64,000 nt of DNA from an uncultured Cellvibrionales bacterium (GTDB lineage Bacteria > Pseudomonadota > Gammaproteobacteria > Pseudomonadales > Porticoccaceae): assembly GCA_913031645.1 (NCBI GenBank), contig CAJWFB010000001.1:62001-126000 (forward strand), in the 5' to 3' direction. Of the stretch, positions 1 to 8,815 are shown piece after piece. How positions within the stretch are numbered: position 1 is the stretch's first letter; each line of letters starts with the position of its first letter. The notes beneath the pieces were generated by a model that searched no databases, was not told where the DNA came from, and saw only the letters and a program-made list of their open reading frames with translations. The position numbers and the translations under genes were made by a program.

Positions 1-67
1 AGCCTTTCGAATAAGATGGAGCTTTCTATTGCTACATAGGCTCTTAACAACAGACACGGAGTAACTT

Positions 68-838
68 ATGAAAATACCAGCGTTAAAACCCCTGATACTG
101 ACCATTGCACTATATTTAATTCCAGTGGTGATGGTGTCAACCCTGCTGACGTTCCCAGCTTATGCCGACGAGTCAACATTATCTAAAGAGATCTCGGCAA
201 CCAGTAACCAGAGCAATGAACATAAAAAAACGCTAATACTGGACTTTGACAACGAAGAGGTTGATGAAAAAGAGTCTGTTAAAAATATAGGTATCCGAAT
301 TTCAGCGGATGATAAAGAACTAACCGCCCTTGGCGGCATCATAACTAAGCTTGTTGGCACTGAATGGGACCAACTTGACGAGTCGGAGCAAGAAGAAATA
401 CTTGAGGCTCTTGAGCAAATCGAATCCGGAGTCGAAATTGATATAGACCACTCCGGCTTCGGTCCTGGTAAGGTCCTGGTCGCTGTCGTTGCCATTCTCT
501 CAACCCTGGGTATGCCGTTTATAATTATTGGGCTAATACTGTTTTACAAACATCGTAAACGCCGACAACGGGACCTTTTGATTAGTAAATTTATAGACGC
601 AGGGAAAGATGTCCCAGTTGAGATCCTTCAGGGCTTAGATGGGTCGCACGAACCACAGGGAAATTTCCAACGTGGGATCATGCTGACTGGAATTGGTATA
701 GGACTGCTTTTATTCTTGGGTTTATTTCTTGGCTGGGATGTTGCTTCAGTCGCGTTAATTCCCCTATTCATTGGCTTAGCGAGACTGTTAATATGGAAGC
801 TCAGCACAAAGGATAAGTCTGCCGAAGGGATTGAATAA
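68..838 (+). CDS. Membrane protein with DUF6249-like C-terminal half
   Basis: This is a 256-residue protein of unknown function. It has an N-terminal signal-like hydrophobic stretch (about residues 8-32), an acidic periplasmic segment rich in Glu/Asp (about 35-130), a membrane helix at about 135-160 followed by a basic KHRKRRQRD stretch, and two more helices near 205-245. The helix-basic-helix arrangement resembles the DUF6249 family, whose members often lie beside ECF sigma factors. Here the sigma gene starts only 5 bp downstream, so the two are probably co-transcribed. A role in sensing envelope state for that sigma factor is an inference from position only. Confidence 0.7.
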   Translation: MKIPALKPLILTIALYLIPVVMVSTLLTFPAYADESTLSKEISATSNQSNEHKKTLILDFDNEEVDEKESVKNIGIRISADDKELTALGGIITKLVGTEWDQLDESEQEEILEALEQIESGVEIDIDHSGFGPGKVLVAVVAILSTLGMPFIIIGLILFYKHRKRRQRDLLISKFIDAGKDVPVEILQGLDGSHEPQGNFQRGIMLTGIGIGLLLFLGLFLGWDVASVALIPLFIGLARLLIWKLSTKDKSAEGIE

Positions 839-843
839 CAGCA

Positions 844-1398
844 ATGGTTGAAGCCACGGATCAGGCATTAATCCAGAGAGTCGCGACATTAAATTGTCAC
901 GACTCTTTTGATGTTCTCGTTAGACGACATCAGGCGGCGTTGCGCTACTCCCTCCGGCAAATGACCGGTTGGGATCAGTCGCTAGCTGATGATCTAGCGC
1001 AAGAAACTTTTATTAAAGCTTATAGGGCAATAGGGTCTTTTCAAGGCAACGCCAAATTCAGTAGCTGGTTATACCGCATAGGCTACAACTTACTAGTCAG
1101 CCACTTTAGGATAGCACGAAATCGGGAACTAACGGCAGGTGATGACCTAACAAACTCCACCGCGCCAATAACGCGCTTCACCAGTAACGACCTGCACAAA
1201 GATCTGGCCCATGCGCTACTTAGACTGCCTGCTCAACAACGAATGGCGCTGCATCTGCACTTGCATAAACAATTAACACATCAAGAAATTTGTAATATTA
1301 TGGAGATCCCACTGGGCACTGTTAAGACAGCAATAAGGCGGGGAAAGGAAACGCTTCAAGAAGAACTTTCAAGTTGGAAAGACGGAGATATGTTATGA
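844..1398 (+). CDS. ECF-type RNA polymerase sigma factor (sigma-70 family)
   Basis: This 184-residue protein has the two-domain layout of extracytoplasmic-function sigma factors. Region 2 spans about residues 15-95, with the LADDLAQETFIKAY core that binds the -10 element and core polymerase and a following FSSWLYRIGYN segment. Region 4 spans about 120-175, with the helix-turn-helix LTHQEICNIMEIPLGTVKT that reads the -35 element. It lies between two small membrane-protein genes and overlaps the next start by 4 bp (ATGA), which suggests translational coupling with a possible membrane-bound regulator. The target regulon cannot be deduced. Confidence 0.92.
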   Translation: MVEATDQALIQRVATLNCHDSFDVLVRRHQAALRYSLRQMTGWDQSLADDLAQETFIKAYRAIGSFQGNAKFSSWLYRIGYNLLVSHFRIARNRELTAGDDLTNSTAPITRFTSNDLHKDLAHALLRLPAQQRMALHLHLHKQLTHQEICNIMEIPLGTVKTAIRRGKETLQEELSSWKDGDML

Positions 1399-1721
1399 CT
1401 AAAGAATTAGATTTGAACAACCTGTTCAGCCAACTCCGTGACTCTGAGCCCGAACTGCATGAAAGTGTATTTTTACACTCTGTTAGATCTGCATTACCGG
1501 TTAAAAAACATAGGTCGACTGGTTCAGAGACTGCAATCACACTGGCGGCAGCGGCAATTGGCTGCGGTCTGGCTTATAACTATTTTCCGGCGGCGGAGTT
1601 GCTCAGCCAACTACCACGACAATTTACAATAACACCTCTGTCTTTATTATCGCTAAGTGGAGTTGCAGTGGCGCTATCAGGTTTAATCTACTTAAGCTCA
1701 GAGTCCGAACTAGATTTATAA
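1395..1721 (+). CDS. Small two-helix membrane protein, possible anti-sigma partner
   Basis: This 108-residue protein starts at the ATG that overlaps the sigma factor stop codon (ATGA). A longer in-frame start at 1374 would lie inside the sigma gene and lacks support. A soluble, charged N-terminus of about 40 residues (MTKELDLNNLFSQLRDSEPE) is followed by two hydrophobic segments (about residues 47-70 and 78-105). The arrangement, a short cytoplasmic domain plus membrane helices made from the sigma operon, fits an anti-sigma factor. No ASD or zinc motif (HxxxCxxC) is visible, so this role is inferred from gene order. Confidence 0.6.
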   Translation: MTKELDLNNLFSQLRDSEPELHESVFLHSVRSALPVKKHRSTGSETAITLAAAAIGCGLAYNYFPAAELLSQLPRQFTITPLSLLSLSGVAVALSGLIYLSSESELDL

Positions 1722-1737
1722 CGACTTAATCGTCGAT

Positions 1738-2091
1738 TCAGTGTGAAGAACGACGCTTATTTATCTGCCAAAAAACCAAACGGACCATCACATATATGAA
1801 CAAACTGAACGTCATTAGCGCGACAATAGGCGCCGCACCTCTTTGAAAGCCAGTCGCAGGATTGGCGACTAAACCTTCATATAAACTGACGAAGAAAGCT
1901 GGTGCTAGGTGATGATCATCGATATAGGCTGGCACTGGTGTCAAAAGAAACACCGAACTCAATATTAAGAATACATGCCTGATGGATGCAAAACGCAGGT
2001 TGCGTAGTAAATACCACGCCGTATAAAGTAAGCATATTGCGCCAGACACATAGACGACCCATCCCCAAAAATAGTCCTCAGCAGCATACAT
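1738..2091 (-). CDS. Conserved small integral membrane protein
   Basis: This 117-residue protein has three or four predicted membrane helices (about residues 8-30, 38-55 and 85-110) separated by a short loop with the motif DDHHLAPAF. The function is not recognised. It begins 2 bp after the ycgN stop, so it is the last gene of the rnd-ycgL-ycgN group on the minus strand. It ends 16 bp from the convergent sigma operon, and no convincing terminator hairpin separates them. Confidence 0.7.
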   Translation of the reverse strand: MYAAEDYFWGWVVYVSGAICLLYTAWYLLRNLRFASIRHVFLILSSVFLLTPVPAYIDDHHLAPAFFVSLYEGLVANPATGFQRGAAPIVALMTFSLFIYVMVRLVFWQINKRRSSH

Positions 2092-2093
2092 AA

Positions 2094-2531
2094 TTAATCA
2101 ACCCATTGAATAATGTGATCTTCTACGTCCTCTTTGCGAACGTCTACTTCAGAAACGACCCAACCTTGAAGAGAAGCGCCATAACTGTGTACCCTATCGG
2201 TATCACCGGATACTAAGTGATGCCATTCTGGGAGTGGCTTGCCATCTGCGATCAAGCGATAAGAACAGGTCTCCGGTAGCCAACCAAGGCTGCGAATGTT
2301 ATCACGATCGAGGGTAATACAGTCACTAACAATCGTATGACGAGCGTCATAGTTACTGCATTTACATGAATGGACATCTAACAACTCACAGGTAACATTG
2401 GTGTGAAAAATCTCTCCCGTCTCATGATCCTCAAGTTTGACCAAACAACATTTGGCACAGCCATCACATAACAACTCCCACTCCGAGGCGCTCATTTGGT
2501 CAAGCGTCTTTGTTGTCCAAAAATCGCTCAT
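2094..2531 (-). CDS. ycgN: YcgN-family cysteine cluster protein (UPF0260)
   Basis: This 145-residue protein carries the characteristic cysteine pattern of the YcgN/YkgJ zinc- or iron-binding family: an early CDGCAKCC cluster (about residues 23-30), a CELLDVHSCKC segment near 48-58, then DCITL and a late ETCSYRL. These Cys residues are expected to hold a metal. The cellular role is unknown. It follows ycgL without a gap and sits downstream of rnd, an arrangement conserved in gammaproteobacteria. Confidence 0.9.
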   Translation of the reverse strand: MSDFWTTKTLDQMSASEWELLCDGCAKCCLVKLEDHETGEIFHTNVTCELLDVHSCKCSNYDARHTIVSDCITLDRDNIRSLGWLPETCSYRLIADGKPLPEWHHLVSGDTDRVHSYGASLQGWVVSEVDVRKEDVEDHIIQWVD

Positions 2532-2837
2532 CTAAGAGTCCCTCGGAAGTTTGTTGTTTTCAGCCATACCCTGATCTAAGGCAAACAGAACGGGCGGCAT
2601 CTGTAGATAAAAACCTTGACTGTTTATATCCTCAATTACTTTCATGGCATCGGCACGAGCCAGTTTTTTATTCTCGGTTAACATTAACCTAGTCACTAGC
2701 AAGGGCGTTCCGAAACTATCCATTAAACCCTGAGGTACCCTGTCAAACCCTTCGGCATGAGAGACATAGAGGTACATACCCTCTTTGCGATTGCCTTTAA
2801 AAATATCACAGAGAATTCTGCTCTTATCATCAGCCAT
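2532..2837 (-). CDS. ycgL: YcgL domain protein
   Basis: This 101-residue protein matches the YcgL family: an early CDIFKGNRKEGMYLYV stretch, then VPQGLMDSFG and a C-terminal segment ending PPVLFALDQGM. Its ATG shares one base with the rnd stop codon (TAATG), so it is almost certainly translated with ribonuclease D. The biochemical function of the family is not established; the constant coupling to rnd points to RNA metabolism. Confidence 0.92.
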   Translation of the reverse strand: MADDKSRILCDIFKGNRKEGMYLYVSHAEGFDRVPQGLMDSFGTPLLVTRLMLTENKKLARADAMKVIEDINSQGFYLQMPPVLFALDQGMAENNKLPRDS

Positions 2838-3946
2838 TACATGAGCTCACTCAATGTTTCTTTTAATATAGGTATTACCAGAGGCTCTCGCCAGCCTGCA
2901 GTAAACCGCTGAGGCCAATCATTACGACCAGCAATTACCCCACGTAAAATAAGCTCTAGATCCTTTTTCGAAAATAGAAATTCTTGCGGAACTAAGATCT
3001 TTTCCGCGACTGTAATGAGCGAATTGCGCATTCCCTTGAGCACGACAACCTCAGCCTTAGTTAAGGGCTGAGGTAATGCATCGATATCAACATCATTATT
3101 TGCAGCTTCAACCTGCACCAACAAGTCTAAACCATATCGTTTTATTAAACCGGGATGTAAATCATCAATCCCCCCGAGATGCGTTAGAGAAGTAGGTTTA
3201 CGTCTCGCTATTTCTACCAAAGAATTATCTTTTACAATGTGACCTCGCGGCTTATTACGTTCCCGAGCTGTTCTCTCACGCCAAATACACAGTCTTTTGA
3301 GAATCTTTAGAGCGCCTTGCTCCAACTTCCAGGCACTTTTAATCCTCATATAATAATCGTCACTGTCCTTGCGCCCTGCCACCATGGCATAGACGGCAAG
3401 ACTTTCCTCAACAAACCAGTCTTGTCGACCCTGATCCTCTAACCGCTGACTGAGAAGCTCATGAAGCTTATGGAGATAAAATACATCAGTGGCAGCATAC
3501 TGAAGCTGTCGTGGAGTGAGGGGCCGAGCTAACCAATCAGAACGCGTTTCATCCTTGTCGAGTTCGACTTCAAAAATTTCCTTAACCAACCGAGCATATC
3601 CCATTGAATAACCAATATTCGAGATTCCAGCTGCGATCTGAGTATCAAAAATATTGGTGGGCGTGATACCAAGCGCGTAGTCTAGAACCTCTAAGTCTTC
3701 AGCACAGGCATGAAAGATCAGCTGCCTATCAGATGACTCCAGCAGCATCTTAAGTCCATCAAAATTCTTCACTGCCAACACGTCAACCAGCCAGCAATCA
3801 ATACCATTAGAGATTTGGATCAAGGCAATTTTGGGGTGAAAGGTATTGGTTCGTATAAACTCAGTGTCAACAGCTAGAACTGTTTCACTCTTTAATTCTT
3901 CCAACATTCCCGCGAGCTTTATGTCTGAATCTATCCAATGAGCCAA
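2837..3946 (-). CDS. rnd: Ribonuclease D
   Basis: This 369-residue 3'-5' exoribonuclease trims tRNA precursors and other stable RNAs. The DEDD-type exonuclease domain occupies about residues 1-190, with the first metal-binding pair in AVDTEF (Asp27, Glu29), a HACAEDLEVL motif (about residue 84) and the YAATDVFYL motif (about residue 150). HRDC-type helical domains follow (about 205-365). It starts 1 bp after the recR stop and is followed directly by ycgL, so it forms part of one minus-strand transcription group. Confidence 0.96.
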   Translation of the reverse strand: MAHWIDSDIKLAGMLEELKSETVLAVDTEFIRTNTFHPKIALIQISNGIDCWLVDVLAVKNFDGLKMLLESSDRQLIFHACAEDLEVLDYALGITPTNIFDTQIAAGISNIGYSMGYARLVKEIFEVELDKDETRSDWLARPLTPRQLQYAATDVFYLHKLHELLSQRLEDQGRQDWFVEESLAVYAMVAGRKDSDDYYMRIKSAWKLEQGALKILKRLCIWRERTARERNKPRGHIVKDNSLVEIARRKPTSLTHLGGIDDLHPGLIKRYGLDLLVQVEAANNDVDIDALPQPLTKAEVVVLKGMRNSLITVAEKILVPQEFLFSKKDLELILRGVIAGRNDWPQRFTAGWREPLVIPILKETLSELM

Positions 3947-4540
3947 TTAAATTTCCTTTCTACTTTGCAGTGCGAGATTGAGGGTACCGCCATCGACATA
4001 TTCAAGTTCACCACCCATTGGAACACCGTAGGCAATGCGGGAGACGGCAACACCTAGGGATTTTGCTTTATCGGCAATAAAATGGGCAGTTGTCTCTCCT
4101 TCGACTGTCAGATTGGTCGCTAAAATCAACTCAGTTACTTCTTCATTACGCAGTCGATCTATCAACTGATCAATGCCGAGTTGTTCAGGTCCTATCCCGT
4201 CGATTGGCGACAGATGCCCTAACAAAACAAAGTATTGACCACGAAAACCACCAGCTTGCTCAATGGCATAAAGGTCTGCAGGGTTTTCCACCACGCATAT
4301 CTGTGTTTCAAGCCGTGCGTTATTTCCGCAGATATTGCAACGAGCATGCTCAGTCAACGTACGACAACGTTCACAACGACCAACTTTTTCTACCGCCTCG
4401 GCTATTGTGCTAGCCAAATGAGATGCTCCGGCCTTGTCGCGTTCAAGCAGCTGAAGCGCCATTCGCTGCGCTGATTTTGCGCCGACACCGGGCAGACATC
4501 GCAATGCATCAATTAATTGATCAATTAAATTTCCGTACAC
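3947..4540 (-). CDS. recR: Recombination protein RecR
   Basis: This 197-residue protein, the normal length for RecR, works with RecO and RecF to load RecA at gaps. An N-terminal helix-hairpin-helix ([16 protein letters not shown]), a C4 zinc finger (Cys56, Cys59, Cys68, Cys71) and a Toprim domain beginning [10 protein letters not shown] are all present. The gene lies 32 bp after ybaB in the dnaX-ybaB-recR order seen across bacteria. Confidence 0.97.
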   Translation of the reverse strand: MYGNLIDQLIDALRCLPGVGAKSAQRMALQLLERDKAGASHLASTIAEAVEKVGRCERCRTLTEHARCNICGNNARLETQICVVENPADLYAIEQAGGFRGQYFVLLGHLSPIDGIGPEQLGIDQLIDRLRNEEVTELILATNLTVEGETTAHFIADKAKSLGVAVSRIAYGVPMGGELEYVDGGTLNLALQSRKEI

Positions 4541-4572
4541 AAGCTATCCTCAAACACACGTTACTGAGTCAC

Positions 4573-4890
4573 TTAAAATGGCATTTTAAATCCGGGCGGT
4601 AATTCCATACCTCCGGTCATAGAGCCCATCGCAGATTTCGTTTGAGCTTCAACCTTTCGAACCGCATCGTTGACCGCCGCAGCCAGCAAATCTTCCAAAA
4701 AATCTTTATCTTCTCCCAATAATGAGGGGTCGAGCGTCACTTTACGTACGTCGTGCCGCCCAGTCATTACCACCTGTACCATTCCTGCACCGGACTCACC
4801 AGTGACTTCTGTAGAAGCCGCCTGCTCCTGCATTTTGGCCATTTTCTCCTGCATTTGCTGAGCTTGTTTCATTAAGTTATTAATATCCAT
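4573..4890 (-). CDS. ybaB: YbaB/EbfC nucleoid-associated protein
   Basis: This 105-residue DNA-binding protein begins [17 protein letters not shown] and shows the typical amphipathic first helix, the central strand [18 protein letters not shown] and a C-terminal [11 protein letters not shown]. The reading frame runs further upstream, but the start at 4890 is chosen because it matches the family N-terminus, has an AGGA ribosome site about 7 bp before it, and lies 7 bp after the dnaX stop. It is expected to bind DNA as a dimer. Confidence 0.95.
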   Translation of the reverse strand: MDINNLMKQAQQMQEKMAKMQEQAASTEVTGESGAGMVQVVMTGRHDVRKVTLDPSLLGEDKDFLEDLLAAAVNDAVRKVEAQTKSAMGSMTGGMELPPGFKMPF

Positions 4891-4897
4891 ACTATCC

Positions 4898-6745
4898 TCA
4901 ATCGATTGGTTTAACTGAACTTTCATCAAGACTTCCATCAAAAAGCTGTTTGAACTGAACGACTGCAGCATCAGAGTTTATGCGATCCACTGCAGCCGCA
5001 TGCCGTTCTGCACCATCCCTCACACTAGCAGCTCTAGGAGTCTCTTGCTCAGTCACCCCAGAGCTGATCACGACAGTTACCGGATAATCAAAATAATCAC
5101 TAAGGGCTATTCCTAGGCTCTCTTGATGGGAACTGTCGTATAGACTGTTCTCTTGATTATCAATCACAAAGACCAATTCATCTTGATCCCGACTTGTGAA
5201 AAGACAATGACTGGCAATTTCTCCCAAAGATGCGCCTATATCCAAATGACGCCGAACCTCAATCCAATTATCGGGTGAGAAATCATTGAGACTAATCCGA
5301 TCCATTGGACTTATATCATTCACATGCTGTTCATTCTGACTGGATGCTTGCACCTGGGTGCCATTTTTTTCCGCCTCATCTACCTCCTCAGCAATGATCT
5401 CGTCTTCAGACTCTTTCTCTATCTCTATTACTGGCTCAGGATCATACTCTTGCGTGGGCTCTTGCTCTGGTTCTAGCTTGCTAGTTATTGCCAATTCAGG
5501 CTCATTTTTAACCGACGGAGCATGCGCATAGGCCGCTAAAGAAGGTGAAACGATCTCAACTGGTGCATCCTCAATTTTACCGGAAGATGCCTGATCAGAC
5601 TTTTTTACAGGAGGCTCCACCTCCGGAGGAAGCGAATTAACATTTACCGGACGTCCGTTCGTAGCTGGCCGGAACGCCATAGCACGTAACATTACCATCT
5701 CGAAGCCAGATCGCTGTTCAGGTGCGAGCGGTAAGTCTTTTCGACCCAGCAAGCATATCTGATAAAACAGCTGCACATCTTCGCGAGATACCGACTCGGA
5801 TAGAGTCACAAGTTGTTTATAATGACTAATACTAGGATCCAGAGCTTCAGGAACCGTCTGTAAAATAGCAACCTGATGCCAAAGTGCCAACACTTCGCTC
5901 AGTGCGGCATCGTAGTCAGGGGATTGTTCAGCCATCTGACCTACAGCCGTCAATAAATCAGGTCCACTTTGACTCGCCATGGCTTCGCAGACGTCCACCA
6001 CATAGCGACGTTCGATTGACCCCAGCATTGCTGTTACATCCGCTTCACTAATACTGCCACCACCATGCCCTACGGCTTGGTCGGTTAAGCTGAGAGCATC
6101 GCGCATACTGCCATCAGCAGCGCGCCCTAAACACCAGAGACCCGCCTCTTCAAAAGGCACCTGCTCTTCACCAAGGACAAATTTAAGGTGCTCGGTAATA
6201 CGCTCAGCACTCAAATTTTTAAGATTGAATTGTAAACATCTCGATAAAACTGTGATTGGCAGTTTTTGTGGGTCGGTGGTCGCAAATAAAAATTTAACGT
6301 GGGGAGGCGGCTCCTCGAGCGTTTTTAGTAAGGCTGCAAAACTTGATTTCGACAACATATGGACTTCATCAATAAGATAGATCTTATAGCGCCCGCGAGA
6401 TGGCGCATATTGGACATTATCTAAAAGATCTCGCATATCATCGACGCCAGTACGAGATGCCGCGTCTACTTCGATAAGATCAATGAAGCGACCGCTATCG
6501 ATCTCATGACAACTTGTGCAATCCCCACAGGGAATAGATGAAATGCCCACCTCGCAATTCAGACACTTGGAGAGAATCCGTCCTATGGTAGTTTTGCCTA
6601 CACCGCGAGTACCAGCAAATAAATAGGCATGATGCAGGCGGTCATTGTCCAAGGCATTGATAAGTGCTTGGAGGACGTGCTCCTGCCCTGCCATTTCAGA
6701 GAAGGATTTAGGACGCCATTTGCGTGCAAGTACTTGATAGCTCAT
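4898..6745 (-). CDS. dnaX: DNA polymerase III gamma/tau subunit
   Basis: This is the clamp-loader ATPase of the replicative polymerase, 615 residues in the full tau form. It has Walker [10 protein letters not shown] (about residues 45-53), a four-cysteine zinc site (CLNCEVG...PCGDCTSC), Walker B DEVHML and the sensor LSRCLQF. Domain III ends near residue 365, followed by an acidic low-complexity linker and a C-terminal DnaX domain V-like region (about 485-565) that should contact alpha. A programmed -1 frameshift signal in the linker (codons 381-382) would give a 383-residue gamma form. The gene is preceded by 4.5S RNA and followed by ybaB and recR. Confidence 0.97.
   Translation of the reverse strand: MSYQVLARKWRPKSFSEMAGQEHVLQALINALDNDRLHHAYLFAGTRGVGKTTIGRILSKCLNCEVGISSIPCGDCTSCHEIDSGRFIDLIEVDAASRTGVDDMRDLLDNVQYAPSRGRYKIYLIDEVHMLSKSSFAALLKTLEEPPPHVKFLFATTDPQKLPITVLSRCLQFNLKNLSAERITEHLKFVLGEEQVPFEEAGLWCLGRAADGSMRDALSLTDQAVGHGGGSISEADVTAMLGSIERRYVVDVCEAMASQSGPDLLTAVGQMAEQSPDYDAALSEVLALWHQVAILQTVPEALDPSISHYKQLVTLSESVSREDVQLFYQICLLGRKDLPLAPEQRSGFEMVMLRAMAFRPATNGRPVNVNSLPPEVEPPVKKSDQASSGKIEDAPVEIVSPSLAAYAHAPSVKNEPELAITSKLEPEQEPTQEYDPEPVIEIEKESEDEIIAEEVDEAEKNGTQVQASSQNEQHVNDISPMDRISLNDFSPDNWIEVRRHLDIGASLGEIASHCLFTSRDQDELVFVIDNQENSLYDSSHQESLGIALSDYFDYPVTVVISSGVTEQETPRAASVRDGAERHAAAVDRINSDAAVVQFKQLFDGSLDESSVKPID
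5565..5606 (-). promoter_or_regulatory. Programmed -1 ribosomal frameshift signal in dnaX
   Basis: On the minus strand the in-frame codons GTA AAA AAG contain the slippery heptamer A AAA AAG (5606 to 5600). A purine-rich GGAGGTGGAG lies 8 nt upstream. A 9-nt spacer leads to a stem GCATCTTC/GAGGATGC (5590-5583 with 5572-5565; one G-U pair, 10-nt loop). After a -1 shift the next codons are GTC TGA, so translation stops at once and yields a gamma-like product of 383 residues. The same heptamer and layout are established for E. coli dnaX. Confidence 0.8.
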
Positions 6746-6773
6746 ATCAGCTTCTGCTTTAAACTAAAGGGGT

Positions 6774-6802
6774 ATTATAGGCAGTTACAGGCTAGGCTGA
6801 AA
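6774..6802 (-). promoter_or_regulatory. Possible dnaX promoter
   Basis: A perfect -10 TATAAT (6779 to 6774) lies 29 bp upstream of the dnaX start codon, with a weak -35 TTTCAG (6802 to 6797) at 17-bp spacing. It sits just after the 4.5S RNA 3' end, so dnaX could be transcribed both from here and by read-through from the RNA gene. Confidence 0.45.
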
Positions 6803-6810
6803 GAACTAAT

Positions 6811-6925
6811 GGTGGCGACCCTCTATAGCCACACCTCGGCACACAGCGTAACTACTACCGTTGCTCCCTTCCGGGCCTGGCGGGGTTCACAGTTGGCTGT
6901 TGCGAGGGGACCAAAGAGGGCCACC
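6811..6925 (-). ncRNA. ffs: Signal recognition particle 4.5S RNA
   Basis: On the minus strand, about 115 nt fold into one long hairpin. The ends GGTGGCCCTC and GAGGGTCGCCACC pair, and the apical region holds the conserved Ffh-binding core GCCAGGCCCGGAAGGGAGCA with the GGAA tetraloop and asymmetric internal loop. This RNA with Ffh directs nascent membrane proteins to the Sec translocon. It lies directly upstream of dnaX, as in related bacteria. End positions are estimated from base pairing. Confidence 0.95.
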
Positions 6926-6942
6926 GTCGAAGCGATCGCGAG

Positions 6943-6971
6943 ATTATCCGAGGTTTAGAGCCCAAGTGCAA
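6943..6971 (-). promoter_or_regulatory. Sigma-70 promoter of 4.5S RNA
   Basis: A -35 TTGCAC (6971 to 6966) and -10 GATAAT (6948 to 6943) are separated by exactly 17 bp, followed by a G+C-rich stretch CTCGCGATCGC typical of strong stable-RNA promoters. Transcription would begin near 6936, about 10 nt before the mature 5' end, which implies removal of a short leader, as RNase P does for E. coli 4.5S RNA. Confidence 0.75.
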
Positions 6972-7125
6972 CCAGTGATATCGTTAAATTGATTTTTGTT
7001 CGGCCACATTGTGTCACGGTGATGATTCTTCAAATAGGTCTTCTTTTTTTACTCTTCCCATTCGTGCTCAGCTTGTCTAAACTGCGCAGTCGAAGCAGAT
7101 TCATCTATTTAAAAAGGGGTAGTAA

Positions 7126-8793
7126 ATGACTTATCTTTCCACCAACTGGTCCCTATATCGAGGTAAATTAGCTACAGAGTTAGGTCTTAAGTTATTCCTA
7201 GCTCTTGTATTTGTTGGCCTAACAGGCTGTGGCAGTGGTGAGAGTAATGTTTCTGCAGGTAATAAAAATGGCACTCTGTATTGGGGCAATGGTACCGAGC
7301 CACAGACGCTAGACCCTCAAATTGCCACTGGCGTGCCCGAAAGCCATATTATTTCCGCTGTTATGGAAGGTCTTGTACTCAAAAACAGGAAGACGCTTGA
7401 ACCTATTCCCGGGGTCGCTGAATCATGGGATATTAGTGCTGATGGAACCGTTTATACCTTTAAGCTTCGTGACAACGCACGCTGGTCAAATGGCGACACC
7501 CATACTGCACATGATTATGCTTGGTCGTGGTGGCGAGCGCTTCAACCTGCATTGGGTAACCTTTACGCTTATATGCTTTTCCCGATTAAAAATGCTCGGC
7601 AGTATTATGAGGGTGATATTTCCGATTTTAGCGAAGTTGGTGTCAAAGCTCTTGATGATAGAACTTTACAGGTAACACTTAGCTTCCCAACGCCCTACTT
7701 CCTTCAATTACTTGACCACTATAGCACCTACCCAGTTCATAAAGAGACTATCGAGAAATTTGGTGATGCCGATCAACGGGGTACCCGCTGGACCTATGAG
7801 GGCAACTTAGTGGGAAATGGACCATTCCAATTAGTAGACTGGAAAATTAATAGGCGTATTGTTGTTGAGGGCAACCCACACTATTGGGATGCTAACAATG
7901 TTTCACTAAACAAAATTGTATTTATTCCTATAGAAAATATTGTTACTGAAGAGCGAATGTTTAGAGCCAAGCAATTACATGTTACTAGCAGTCTCCCCGC
8001 CGATAAGATAAGCGTTTATCGAGCGGCTAAGGATCCCGAACTACGCATTGCTCCTTATCTTGGCACTTATTATTATCGACTTAACGTCAGAAAGCCCCAA
8101 CTCAAGGATCCACGTGTTCGGCGTGCTTTAGCAATGTCGGTTGACCGTCAAAGGTTAGTCGATAACATTACCAAAGGTGGCCAAATACCTGCTTATGCGA
8201 TGACACCTCCGGGCACAATGGGATATTATCCAGAGAGTGATCTCACATTTGACCCTGAAGGTGCCAAACGGTTACTCGCTGAAGCGGGCTATCCGAATGG
8301 TGAGGGCTTTCCTTCGACCGAAATTCTTTATAATACCAATGAAGGGCATCGTAAAGTAGCGGTGGCACTTCAGGATATGTGGAAAAAGCACCTAAATATT
8401 GATATCCGCCTGTTAAATCAAGAATGGAAAGTCTATTTGGACACCGAAAGTGCTGGTCAATACGAAATCTCACGGGCTGGTTGGATAGGGGACTATGTTG
8501 ACCCAAATAACTTTCTTGATTTGTTTCTCTGTAATGGCGGTAACAATCGTACAGGATGGTGCAACGAAGAATATGATCGCTTAATACTCGATGTAGCTCC
8601 TTCTATGAGCTCTCTTAAAGAGCGACTAGAGGTGTTTCAAAAAGCCGAAAATATGCTTTTGGATGATATGCCAATTATTCCGATATATACCTACACTAGC
8701 GTTCAGTTGGTTAATTCGGCAGTCAAGAATTTAGACCCCAACATCATGAATTCGCCGGCCTATAAAGATATCTACCTGCAAGCTGACAAATAA
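7126..8793 (+). CDS. oppA: Oligopeptide ABC transporter substrate-binding lipoprotein
   Basis: This 555-residue periplasmic binding protein of the SBP family 5 (OppA/DppA) type captures peptides for import. A signal peptide ends in a lipobox LTGC with Cys35 as the lipid anchor. The mature part contains the family signature near YWGNGTEPQTLDPQ and motifs such as WSNGDTHTAHDYAWSWWRAL. The start has an AGGGG ribosome site 7-8 bp upstream. It leads a four-gene operon (binding protein, two permeases, fused ATPase). Peptide specificity cannot be read from sequence. Confidence 0.94.
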   Translation: MTYLSTNWSLYRGKLATELGLKLFLALVFVGLTGCGSGESNVSAGNKNGTLYWGNGTEPQTLDPQIATGVPESHIISAVMEGLVLKNRKTLEPIPGVAESWDISADGTVYTFKLRDNARWSNGDTHTAHDYAWSWWRALQPALGNLYAYMLFPIKNARQYYEGDISDFSEVGVKALDDRTLQVTLSFPTPYFLQLLDHYSTYPVHKETIEKFGDADQRGTRWTYEGNLVGNGPFQLVDWKINRRIVVEGNPHYWDANNVSLNKIVFIPIENIVTEERMFRAKQLHVTSSLPADKISVYRAAKDPELRIAPYLGTYYYRLNVRKPQLKDPRVRRALAMSVDRQRLVDNITKGGQIPAYAMTPPGTMGYYPESDLTFDPEGAKRLLAEAGYPNGEGFPSTEILYNTNEGHRKVAVALQDMWKKHLNIDIRLLNQEWKVYLDTESAGQYEISRAGWIGDYVDPNNFLDLFLCNGGNNRTGWCNEEYDRLILDVAPSMSSLKERLEVFQKAENMLLDDMPIIPIYTYTSVQLVNSAVKNLDPNIMNSPAYKDIYLQADK

Positions 8794-8815
8794 TTACTAG
8801 ACAAGGACTTAACTA

